Positions 53,501 through 63,574 of a DNA stretch of 64,000 nucleotides are shown here, piece by piece (the first letter of the stretch is position 1; every line of letters starts with the position of its first letter). The notes under the pieces were generated by a model. It searched no databases, was not told the DNA's origin, and saw nothing but the letters and a program-made list of their open reading frames with translations. Position numbers and translations under genes: made by a program. This DNA is from Cruorifilaria tuberocauda (lineage: Eukaryota > Nematoda > Chromadorea > Rhabditida > Onchocercidae), in assembly GCA_013365365.1 (NCBI GenBank), contig JABVXU010000162.1, positions 1 to 64,000 on the forward strand. The letters run 5' to 3'.

Positions 53501-56500
53501 GTGCCTACCTCAACATAGCTAAAATTTCTCGTTCAACAACGATTAAATCCTACTAGAACATAAAAACAAAGAAATTCAACTCACTCGTTCTAGTGGAGCA
53601 CATACACAATTTATGATCACTCTCAAAGCAGCGAACTGAATTTCAGAGTCTGCTATCATTTCGCCTTCACAGAATTCCAGAATTGTTCTAAAATTTGGAT
53701 TTCATGGAATTATTTTAAAAAAATCAAACTTCGCTACGTATAAAATTTCTATGATCTCATTCGTAGTTCCTCTCTAACACTAAACTGAGCATACTTGGTT
53801 AAACAAGTATATGTTTACCCAACAGATTCAACATTCTGGTCCCGTATTTTCAACGTACTTTCGCAAATATCCATTTGGATTCGAGGTACGGCAGAACACA
53901 TCCATAAAACCTTGAGTGGAAAATCGTTATTAATTGAGTTAGTAAGCGACTATGACAGAAATTTAATGATTTGTGTATCATGAAACCAAACTAAATTCTC
54001 TCTCAAAATCACTGTGAATTATTTTCAACAGCTGTTGAGGAAAATGAATTAAAAAAAAAGTAATTCATTTCTATCATTTCTATCAAATGAGAGTAAAAAA
54101 ATCCAATAACCAGTAAGTGAATTAAACGAGAGCGATTTAATGCAGCGAAGAGCTGAAACATAAAACAACTAACATCAAGAGACATTTTGAGAATTTCAAT
54201 TTTTGAACCGCCATTCCAAGAATTAGCTATACCAACTAAGAAATACATAGTGCGAATAACTCCTAGACGCTTCAGCTCTTCAACCGGTCGCCAAGAAGAA
54301 TGCAGACCCAGAGTATGTAGCAGAATCCAAACGCAAGTCTTCAAATTTTCGTCATCGAGATGCATCCCCTGTAAAAAAGAAACTTTTGCGGGAAAAGACA
54401 GCAAGAAAAACAAAAAAAGAATTTCTGAATTAACACCTCCTACTTAATAATTTAATAATAATTACATGCTCAGCAAGAAACATTTACCTTATTAGCTGGT
54501 AAGCCATGGACACATGAAGGAACGACGACATCTTTAAGACATTGTAAACGAGATACATGTGTTCGTTTCAGATGTTCCACTTTAACAAAGATATGAGCAG
54601 CCATATAACTGAAACATCACTTGCATGAACATCAGATAGAAAGAATCAGAACTATGCAGACTAAGTAGTCTAGCAATCAATTATCAAATAATTATTTTGA
54701 TCAAGCAGTATCTAAAATTCCTTGAAAATGCTCGCAATTGAGAAAAATACCTTCTGAACGCCATGCAAGTATTTCGAATAGCTTGCATACTAGTATAAAG
54801 ATGTTCATCAGAAAGAACGCTTTCCGAATCTTCTTGTAAAAGAGTTAAGGTTGAAATCTGGAATAAAAAAATGATAGAAACCGAGACTCGGGATCTATTT
54901 ATTTATCAAATAATATTTTATATCAAAAAAATCATTGATTTTTTTCAGTAATTTCCAGTAATATAAAATATTTCCCTATCACTTGAATTTAAATAATTTT
55001 CTCTTGCAAACATGGCGAAAAAATGCAGAAACAACAGATGAAAACATGGACGACAGACTGAACATTTCTACAACACGTTTCCGAAGGTTTTAATCAAAAA
55101 TCAAAAATTACTGCCATTATTAGTATTTGTAACCAGAAACTACTTAAGAAAATAAGGAAATTTTGGTTTGGAATGTTCACATAATTAAACAAGCGCCGAG
55201 GTCCATCATAATCATCGAATCGTTCAAGTATAGGTCGAAATTGGAATGCGTGAGTAAAAAACATGGAAGAACCAGCGCGACCACTTTCATAACTGTGCTC
55301 CAAAAGCCACAAAGCGTAACTGGAAATAAAGCTTAGGAACTTCATGAGAAACAATTTTCACCGGTACTAACTTATCTTAAAAGTACCAAATTTAAAGAAA
55401 GTTTAAAGCAATAATATGATTAAAACAATTTATAGTCAAAGCAGGCTTTGGTGTCGTCCAGCAAAACACAATCACTTTCCTATTTCAAAATCTATCCTTC
55501 ATTTGGATAGATTTTGAAATAGGAAAGTGGTTGTGTTTTTTTGGTATGCATTTATTCTAATTCTTGACATCCTGGTTTTTGGGATTCAGTATCAGATTTA
55601 GATATTTCGTCAGTCTATATATTGTCTTTAAAGGTTGTCGGTCATAGCGGTGTTGGAGTTATAAATATGGCGAGAATGGTAGTTATGTTATGATTCTTTT
55701 ATGAAGTCTTTGGATGATTTAGGTGTTGGTAAGTTTCGTTTATTTGATGTTGATAACTGTTGTGTTTTCCGATTGAAGTGAATGTCGCTTTTTACTGTAC
55801 TTCTGATGATCATCGTTGAAAGGTCTCTTCTTTACCGATGACTGACGAAATATTCAAAGGAATTCAAGGACCACATCATTACAAAAGCTGGTATCATCAC
55901 AGTGTCCCCAATAATATCTCATCGAATCAAAAACAAAATAGAAGAATAGCTTACTACACAAGTTCATTAAGAGTTTGCTCCGGTAAAAGGCAAACACCTT
56001 CCATTGCATCTGCATTATAAGCCAAATAATATAGACATGTTCCAACAACAACTGATGCCAAAGAGTCACGTTCTATACGAATCAAAAGGTCAACGCCACC
56101 GGCAGCTACAAAATCTAGCGCGAGTCTACGATGAACCAAAAGACCGGCAAGATACTGAAAAACAAACCGCAACTCAAGAAAATAAAAATTAAAGCTGATG
56201 TCTGAATTGTTTATAAAACTATTTCTTCGAAAAACAATTTCAATTGATGAGACTGAAAACCTAACGTTAACATTTGACAGACATATAAGATCAAAAACAA
56301 TTATTTATCGATAATGAACCTTTAAAACATCAAATATAAGACGGCTGTCGTGATTCCGAGCACCTTCCAGATAGCGCAGAACAAGATCCAATGAGCGATT
56401 CTCGTAGGTTTCTTTCAAAAGCTGAAATATATTGCCTAAGTCATTCTAAAATGAATAATATACAGTTACTGTATATACAAAAAATGCCAGATTACTATCT

Positions 56501-58975
56501 ATATAAAAACAAAGGCACAATATTAAAAGTTTATTCAGCTTTGTGAATCAAAAAAAAAACTGATATATTCGTAAACTATCTCAAAAAAAGTAAATAAAAT
56601 ACATCTTGATATTCTCCAACAGGTGTAAGGTATTGAATAATTAAGCGCTGTTCCATAACAGTTGTTAGAGGAAAGATTCGGTACTCTCCAAGACGCCGCT
56701 TTTGCATCACAGCCCATTGACTATTACTTTTCCCATCAACAAATGATGCCAGCGATACTGTGCTTGAAATACCAGTCTAAAAACAAGGAAATAAAAACTG
56801 TACTAGAGTTCTACGATGCCAAATAAACGACACCAAAATATAAAAACTATCTCTTGTACATTTAAACTACATTTAAACATTTACTGGAAATATACAAATA
56901 ATACCATATTTTATCAAAAAACAATTGTTTGATAATCTGTAATAAAGGAAAATAATTCAAACATGAAGAACAACTAAATTAAATGAAAATAAGGAATTTA
57001 TTCGGAGTAATAACGTCTAATTTGAACAAATTTTATAAAAGCACTTACACGCTGTTCTGTATCTAGTTTGACTTTTTTCCGCGGCGGAATGATCATTTCT
57101 AAACTCTCAGGTACTGAAGGCTCGTAAATTGGTTCACTGAAAGTGCATAAATTGAAGACAAGGATTTAACAATTTCTTGTTTAAAAACGATTCATTTACA
57201 CATAAACTCAAAGAACATGAAATAAACCGTATTCTTAAGGTGGATTTTCTTTCTTTACTGTATATGTATCCAGTGAAAGTCCTCCTAGCAACTGCGGTGG
57301 ATGAACCAGACGCTTCTTCTCCAGAGCATTTTGTTGTTTCGCGCTCTTTCAAAATCTAAAACAAATCAAGCTTTCTGAAAGTACTAGACATTATTTTAAA
57401 TTACATTCTCTGCTTCTGTAGAGTTTTTAAGTATGCAAATTATAAAACAACGACACTGACACAAAAGAATTGTCCAGTCAGCCCTTAAATTAATTAAATC
57501 CCAATCTCCTTATAATGATTAACGCCACTAATGCTTAGTGGGAATTAATGCTAGCAGTACTTTTCCCATTCCTACGAAACAGATTTTAGATCTCGGATAT
57601 GAATTTTATGAACAAGCTTCAATTTACTTAATATCTTCATTTCTTTTTAATCCTTTTTCTGTTTCTTATGTAGTTTAAAAACATGAGCCACCAACATCAG
57701 CCAATGAAGGTCTTTCACCGGTATGAAATGTTTCCCTGGGAATACCAGCAAATGGACCATTATCTTCAATATCTTCCTCTTTATTTTCCTTGTCTGGTTC
57801 TGATACTTCAATAGTTTCTTGTTTCTCTTTTTCCATTCGTTCCTGGAAAGCATAGAAAAAATGAAGAGATAATTTATAAGATTGGCAGATGGGTTTGAAT
57901 ATATTATAAGTAGACAAAATAACTTACAAATAAATCCTTCAAACGTCGCAATGCAATTGGAATGAGAGCAGAGTTTTCTATTTTAAGGCTACTTGCAACA
58001 CTTGTTACATCTAAGGCGGCAGCAAGCAAACCAAAAGAGTATGCCCTTAAATAGCAGTTGGTTGTATCAGTTTCCGCCCATCTGTAAAGTTGTGGTAACA
58101 AACCTTCTGGTTCCTGAAATATTTCCATACATGAAAAATTTGAACACTTCACAAAACTTCATTTAATAATTCTTTTCCGAATTCCTGAGAAACCGAAACA
58201 TTCTTGGACACTATTTTTTTGAGGAAGCAGGAATGTTAATACAAAGAAATTAATTGGAAAATTGCTAATTATTAAAACTGACCGATAAGACAGCAGAATC
58301 TAAACCGGGAATAAGATTGAGCAACAATCTTGCGGAGGCAATATTTAATTCAATGTCATCGCGAGACATCAAGTAAGACACAAGGAGCTGGAAAAAGATT
58401 TTCAGCATAAAATAGTAACAAAAAACAAATTAAAATGATGTAGGAACATTATAATTCCCACAAAATTCACCCCCACAAAGTTTTTTTTAACCTTGTTCAT
58501 AAATTCTTCGTAGCGACTAATAACTTTCAACAAGTGGCCGAGGATGCATGATGGATATGTTTTGGCCGGATGACGATCATCTAGAGGATCAGGATCTTGC
58601 TTCAAAAAATCATCAGTTGCTTCTTCTATTAGTTCCGAAAGTCTGCAACGTTCTTTTAATAATCACAAACGTTTGGTGAAGTTAGCCAAAAAAATTTTGG
58701 AAGATGCTAATCCGAACAAACAGCATCTTTTCTTTTTTCGAAGTTTTTTGAAGATTCACTTCAATATTCTGGGTTTTTTTCAAAAAATAAATATATATTC
58801 CCTCAATTCCGGAAAAAACCGTGGCAAACCTTATAAGAGATGGCTTGACACTGAAGGAAGGATTATCATTTTCAGCTTCCCAAACAGCGAGAATGGCTTG
58901 CAATTCTCCCGCCGCACTCGACTGGCTTGGATGAGGCAAATGGGTCGCGTGTGTCCCGTGGTTTGACCGTGACAT
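46982..58975 (-). CDS. DCAF1: DCAF1 / VprBP, CRL4 ubiquitin ligase substrate receptor
   Basis: A 12-kb gene of about 35 exons encodes roughly 1,530 residues (human about 1,507). It has an Armadillo-like helical N-terminal half, a LisH motif near residues 867-890, a WD40 propeller from about 1,090 onward, and an acidic tail. Both DDB1-docking WDxR motifs of the family are present: WDPR near residue 1,272 and WDVR near 1,309. DCAF1 binds DDB1-CUL4 to recruit substrates, and also takes part in the DYRK2-EDD complex. It acts in the nucleus and cytosol. The match to human DCAF1 is residue-for-residue in many places, for example [38 protein letters not shown] and [10 protein letters not shown]. The ATG at 58,975 lies 17 bases after a TTTCCAG acceptor. 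Exon lists are given in the three map entries. Uncertain points are the path through exons 5-7 and the final junction. Confidence 0.96.
50668..52686 (-). other. DCAF1: DCAF1 exon map 2: exons 18-25, LisH and linker
   Basis: Exons: 52,686-52,533, 52,418-52,291, 52,178-51,984, 51,909-51,779, 51,514-51,420, 51,178-51,010, 50,927-50,868, 50,743-50,668. Exon 20 carries the LisH dimerisation motif ([18 protein letters not shown]). Exons 21-23 are the Ser/Thr/Pro-rich linker. Exon 22 was not evident as an open frame by itself. It is needed because exon 21 ends in phase 2 and exon 23 starts in phase 1, and the 51,514-51,420 segment has a TTAAAG acceptor, a GTACAT donor and exactly the right phases. 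Exons 24-25 restore the conserved [12 protein letters not shown] and [10 protein letters not shown] blocks that precede the propeller. Confidence 0.85.
53150..58975 (-). other. DCAF1: DCAF1 exon map 1: exons 1-17, helical N-terminal half
   Basis: Exons in transcript order: 58,975-58,830, 58,642-58,492, 58,387-58,283, 58,113-57,928, 57,842-57,719 (or to 57,696), 57,355-57,307 (or to 57,259), 57,136-57,049 (or from 57,113), 56,776-56,603, 56,421-56,320, 56,154-55,958, 55,319-55,181, 54,857-54,751, 54,608-54,488, 54,368-54,174, 53,910-53,819, 53,687-53,585, 53,329-53,150. Phases close throughout. This half is the Armadillo-like helical region of DCAF1. Exons 4-7 encode the variable linker. Exon 7 contains PPRKKVKLD (about residues 271-279), which looks like a basic nuclear localisation signal of the c-Myc/SV40 kind. 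Exon 17 ends NNGIM at a GTGCTT donor, chosen because it preserves the exact spacing seen in human DCAF1. Confidence 0.88.
55463..55539. repeat. Fold-back inverted repeat, 35-base arms, inside a DCAF1 intron
   Basis: The arms 55,463-55,497 and 55,505-55,539 are reverse complements with a single mismatch (an A/G difference that would still allow a G-U pair in RNA), separated by a 7-base loop. It sits in the 638-base intron between DCAF1 exons 10 and 11. The flank at about 55,540-55,850 is T/G-rich on the plus strand, unlike the neighbouring sequence. It could be a remnant of a fold-back or MITE-type element, or a source of short double-stranded RNA. No target-site duplication or terminal motif was identified. 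Confidence 0.9.
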
Positions 58976-58991
58976 TGAAATGGAAAATTAA

Positions 58992-58998
58992 TCTGGAA
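58992..58998 (-). promoter_or_regulatory. Probable spliced-leader acceptor for DCAF1
   Basis: A TTTCCAG acceptor on the minus strand ends at 58,993, so the mature RNA would start at 58,992, just 17 bases before the DCAF1 ATG. No upstream exon is evident. In nematodes this arrangement usually marks spliced-leader trans-splicing. Confidence 0.45.
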
Positions 58999-60236
58999 AT
59001 GAACTTTATATAAAGACTGGGAAATGTGGACAATATGTAAATTTCATTCTCGAAATCGCTGAATTTTAGATTTTCCTACGTTCCACATATAAATGCAATA
59101 ACGCACACAACGTCTCCCTAACATTCCCAGCCACCCACATTTTAACATAACTTCGGGACTAGAAAGCAAATCCCTAACATTTTACGTTTGCGCAACACCC
59201 GAAATCCTCCATCACGAACCAAGTTTCTATAAATCACTAAGAAGACCGCAATGAAAACACTGTTTACCCCGCAATATATCAAAATGTGAACTTTTCAAAC
59301 ATTGAATCGTCGATCATACAGAATTAGGCTTTTTTCACTTACTAACGTGGTGATGGATCGAATTCAGTATTTATTACTTATCTCTATTTTTCTGATTGTA
59401 TAATATACGATTCAACAACATATTAAAAACGATCTTTGACAGTCTTCAGTGCTTGACAGACTGGTCAAACAGATCACACAAAAAGTTACATAGGAATTTT
59501 GGTCATTCTTTTTATGATTGACTCATTTTTCGACTAGAAGGGCATAAAAAACTTTGTAGTTCACAATAAAATGGTACGCGACACACACATTTAAAGGTGA
59601 AAAATTAAACAAAATGGTAGTTGTTCAATGCTTTAAAAAAATTACCATACAGTTATTAAAACTTTGTTATTCAAATGTGTGATTTTGAAAGCTGATAAAT
59701 TTTAACAAATTAATACATAAGAGTAAGAATAAAACTATTTAAGTATAAACAATAACTTCTCTATTAATATGCGAAAAACCTTAAATCAAATTTGTTTAAT
59801 GTTTCAACTTATCAAATTACCACGAGTTTATTAAATAATTTTATCTCACAGAGAGACAACACGGCCGATAGAAAACACTAGTGCATTCCACTTCTAAATT
59901 AAGATCAACGAAAATCATTATTTGGTGAAGACACTATACCTTCTGCTATTAGTTTTTTAATTTATTATCGTTTTTCCTTAGAATGTAATGTGGACATTAA
60001 AAGCTATATAAAATTCATGCATATAAGCAAACTGATCACTCGTGCTGTTAGTTGCGACAAAGCGCATTTGTTTGCACTTAATATAGCTAACCATTTGCCC
60101 AAAATGATCATCTTACAGAGAGTATTGCAACAGAATAGCGCCGAATATAGGAGTCAAAATTAATATTAGCTCAGCAACAACGATCATTGCTCGAGTTCAT
60201 TTTGTACTTTTATTTCATCATTTCTTCGTTTTAACG
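58999..60236. other. Divergent promoter region between DCAF1 and the 106-residue protein gene
   Basis: About 1.2 kb of A+T-rich sequence between two genes transcribed away from each other. It presumably contains both promoters. I recognise no specific element, coding exon or RNA gene. Confidence 0.45.
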
Positions 60237-61709
60237 ATGGGTAGGTTTTTGAACTCTTGTTCGCTTCTTTATCTCAACAATTTTTTCCTGTAGTACATAG
60301 CACATTTCACTACGGCTTATACGGCTATAAGAAATCAGAAATTTAAAAAAAGCAGAATCTTATGAGGCGACACGAAATGACAACAATATTAGTCACAAAC
60401 TTTATTTCTCACACAGAATATCCCTGATGGTAACAATTATAATTTTTAGCAAGAACGTCTAAACGAAGACCTGATAATTATGAATCAAAAGCAGGATGCT
60501 CAAAATATAGTGACACAACGATCAGTCAAAGCGATGATGAGGTGGAAAGTGCAGGCAGCAGTTGCAAGATTAAGTACACGGTACCAGTGGAAGAATGGCC
60601 ATCACAACTTCAAGAGGTATGGAACATCTCCACTTCACATATCTCTTCACAACCCACGTCCACACAAGAAACCATTTCACACTGTCTGCTACTGAAAACC
60701 TCTGATGCTTTTATGACCGGGCCGCGTTAAATCATAGTAGCGATACTGGTTCCGGTTAAGAGTCGATGATTTGTGGCTTGGCTATTGGGAAAGGCGAGGG
60801 AATTTAGAGTTGAGGTAAAATCAACCAGGTATTGTCAGTATTTGAAATATCGGGTGGGAAGCCATTTGTAGAGTTTCATTGAAGATCATTAAAGATAGTG
60901 ATTGATGTGTGCTGATAATACCACGAATGAGTCATAGAATCGATCAGTAAAAAGGAAGAAACTTTACAGACGTGGCGATTTCCATTTGGAACTTTGCTAT
61001 GGATGTGACTGTTAGTGTTTTGTCATCTTGAGCTCAGTTTGCGCTTAGCGAAACTGCACTCTGTGTCGTTCCGATTCCTGATGTTGGTGTCCTGGATGTG
61101 TTGTGGAAAGCCATGGCACGTATCTGTAGTGTGTGCATTATGGTTGCGTGTTGAGCAGCATGGTGCATTCCCACTTATTCACGTAGAAAACACCAAAATT
61201 TCATTTTTTTGGGAGCAATTTCTTACTGACCTTGCATTTCCGAACCATTACTATTTGCAGAAATTATTATCAACTAAATTTAGTCTAAAAAAAGTGGTAG
61301 AAAACTTGGATGAAAATCAAGTGAAAAACTGAACTTCATTTCAGGCCGATGTCGAAGTTTTTATGCTAACTACAAATCGGCCGTAATACACTTAGAATAG
61401 TGTACCTAAATACATATATAATAATGTCAATCGTTGAACATATTTTAGGCATAGTATCCGTAGAGTATCTTCAGCACTGCAAAATACATCGCTTTATTTT
61501 TTTCCTGTTTGACTCCATTTATGTCGAGGCCTATGGTAGGTATCAATATGACTCGAATGTCATTTTTTTGTGAGGAATATTCCTTTGTATTATACAGACC
61601 GCTTCATCGCTGGAAAACGCCATGCGTTTTGCGTCACGATGTTTTTGATAAATTTGGTGAACAGAGGCCCTCTGGTGATAATATTTCTGTCCACGAATCT
61701 GGAAGTTAG
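60237..61709 (+). CDS. Candidate new small gene, 106-residue protein of unknown function
   Basis: Four exons can be joined with perfectly closing phases: 60,237-60,240 (ATG plus one base, donor GTAGGT), 60,450-60,616 (acceptor TTTTTAG, donor GTATGG), 61,345-61,382 (acceptor TTTCAG, donor GTAATA) and 61,598-61,709 (acceptor ATACAG, stop TAG). The total is 321 nt. AATAAA follows the stop by 30 bases. The protein begins MARTSKRRPDN, continues with a Ser/Asp-rich segment, then VEEWPSQLQE, FMLTTNRPPLHRW and a hydrophilic C-terminus. A basic N-terminus followed by an acidic Ser-rich part suggests a small nuclear protein, which is inference. I do not recognise the family. The tiny first exon is the weakest point. 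The poly(A) signal and the closeness of TRABID downstream suggest a two-gene operon. Confidence 0.45.
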
Positions 61710-61739
61710 CTTACTGTTGCCCCCACTTACGTTTTCTCT

Positions 61740-61745
61740 AATAAA
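61740..61745 (+). terminator. Poly(A) signal AATAAA of the 106-residue protein gene
   Basis: Canonical AATAAA 30 bases after the TAG stop at 61,709. It lies about 320 bases upstream of the TRABID acceptor, a plausible intercistronic distance for a nematode operon. A second AATAAA occurs near 61,778. Confidence 0.6.
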
Positions 61746-62060
61746 CTAAGTTCTGGTGAAAGCAAATCTTAAATGTATTTAATAAACTTGCTAATAATGT
61801 TTGGACGGGATTCAGTGATAGATACCAAAATGGAGATGACTACATAACAGAGCATTGTCGTCACTGAAGCATATTTTATTTGAATTCTAAAATTGTTTTA
61901 AACTCACAATATTGGTGGATACAAGTACACAGCGTTGCTGACCATCAGGGAATTTCTTGCATACTTACTATCATTATTCCTGTTAGTTATACTAATTTGC
62001 AGTTTGAAATTAATTGGTGACGAGATAAAAATGAAACTGTTTATCGCGTACTTGATGTTT

Positions 62061-62067
62061 TTTGCAG
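62061..62067 (+). promoter_or_regulatory. Probable trans-splice acceptor for TRABID
   Basis: TTTGCAG immediately precedes GATAAA and the ATG at 62,074. No upstream cis-spliced exon is evident, so this fits a spliced-leader acceptor with a 6-base 5' UTR. An ordinary 5' UTR intron is the alternative. Confidence 0.45.
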
Positions 62068-62073
62068 GATAAA

Positions 62074-62444
62074 ATGGCAAGCGATATTACAGAAAAATGG
62101 GCGTGTTCACAATGTACCTACGCAAATTTTCAAACGGCAAAAGTGTGTACGATGTGTCGTACTCCACGGCACTCAATTTTTATTACCGAGCCACCTTGTA
62201 CTTCCAGTGCCATTTGTGGTGGTGACGAAACTGAACAACGGTGGCCTTGTCCGGATTGCACATACCTGAATGTCCTGAAATCTCGTCATTGTACGGTGTG
62301 CATGTGCAAACGACCTACTAATTTTGATATTGAGGATGAAAAAGAATTCGTTTGCAAAGGTCACAGATTTTGAAAGATAAAGTAGTTTTCAAATTATTTC
62401 TCTGTTAAATTTTCTTCTTTGACGGTAATGTTCTTTTCTTTCCG

Positions 62445-62478
<34 letters not shown>

Positions 62479-63574
62479 CGGTCATTGAACATTTTGTGAT
62501 GGGCTCCCGAAGTATTCTTTTATTAATATTCGTTTTATTTGACTCTTACAAATATCTTCTTTATATCAGATGAATGCACAGTCGATCTCGAACAAGTTGA
62601 AAAGTTAGGAAAAGCACTGCATAAGTGGGATTGTTCGCAATGTACTTACAAAAACTGGCCTAACGTTAAACATTGCACGATGTGTGGTACACCGAAAGAT
62701 TACGTTTCTGTGGGTATTGGTAGCGATATTGCTGGGCAAGATTCTTATGGTTTGTATTGTTCAAGTTATATTTACTATAGCTTTGGAATATTTTAATGTT
62801 TTCTTAAACATGTTGTATTGAATTGATCCAATTACCGCTATACAGGTTTTGTTTGATTTTTACATAGTTTTTTGTTAGATTTATATATTAAGATTAAGTG
62901 GAATTAGGAAAGATGGAAAAAGGAATACTTTTCCATAGTTATACACCTTATGCTTTTTCATATGAAATAGCTAGAACCTTTTTTTTTGAGCAAAAGGCGA
63001 TATTGCAGCATGTCGTTCGTTAGTAAAGGAAGAAACTGATGATCTACCAGAATATGCGGAAAAAATTACGAAAGGTTTATAATTAAAAATTTTTGAATTT
63101 TGTCGCATAAATAATATTCCTGCATAATATAATATCTGTGGAAGCTGCAGATTATTACATGAACTTCGTGCAAAATCTGTTTAAAGATCATGTGCATAAT
63201 TTTTACCTATTTGATAGCTTTTTACATAAGTGAGGTTTTAGATTTTGCTGAAGGTGGCAGTGAAGAACATGGAGTTGGGAAAGTGGCTAATGTAAATTTA
63301 AATAAGCGGATTACCTTTCTCGATATGTACCTTTCTCATTTAAATAAATCAGTAAGTTATCAAAATGAAGTTTTATAGCATGCGTGTTTTCTGACTGACT
63401 ATTTTTATTGCTCATTTGCGTATCGCTTAAAACAATGTGCAGGTTGACACGGGTTGCGCATCATTCCTAGAAACATGTGCTGAAATCTTACGACAAAGTA
63501 GTGATGCTGAAGCGAAACTTATTCATTACATTTATCATTACGGCGAAAGCAATCGAAGAATCAGTGGCTTTGAG
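62074..63574 (+). CDS. ZRANB1: TRABID/ZRANB1-type NZF-ankyrin-OTU deubiquitinase, 5' part
   Basis: Five exons are visible: 62,074-62,359, 62,570-62,749, 62,997-63,074, 63,242-63,351 and 63,443-63,574. They join in phase to 262 residues, with the gene continuing past the window. There are three NZF (RanBP2-type) zinc fingers, with cysteines at 11/14/25/28, 59/62/73/76 and 117/120/131/134. Each carries the Cys-Thr-Tyr and Asn ubiquitin-contact pattern. Linkers are shorter than in human TRABID, whose fingers start near 3, 84 and 149. An acidic linker follows, then a helical segment (FLETCAEILRQ to the end) that I align with the start of the ankyrin-type ubiquitin-binding domain. The OTU catalytic domain is not in the window. 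TRABID prefers K29-, K33- and K63-linked chains and acts in Wnt signalling in animals. Identification rests on the triple-NZF arrangement plus the ankyrin-like start. Confidence 0.85.
62445..62472. repeat. (TA)n microsatellite in TRABID intron 1
   Basis: An uninterrupted run of 14 TA dinucleotides between TRABID exons 1 and 2. Confidence 0.92.

Noticed and set aside
55838..56192. Two plus-strand open frames of about 60 codons
   Set aside because: Antisense shadows of DCAF1 exon 10, which is strongly conserved on the minus strand.
61015..61332. 105-codon plus-strand open frame
   Set aside because: It lies in the modelled intron of the 106-residue protein gene, matches no family and lacks suitable splice sites. 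It stays possible as an alternative exon.
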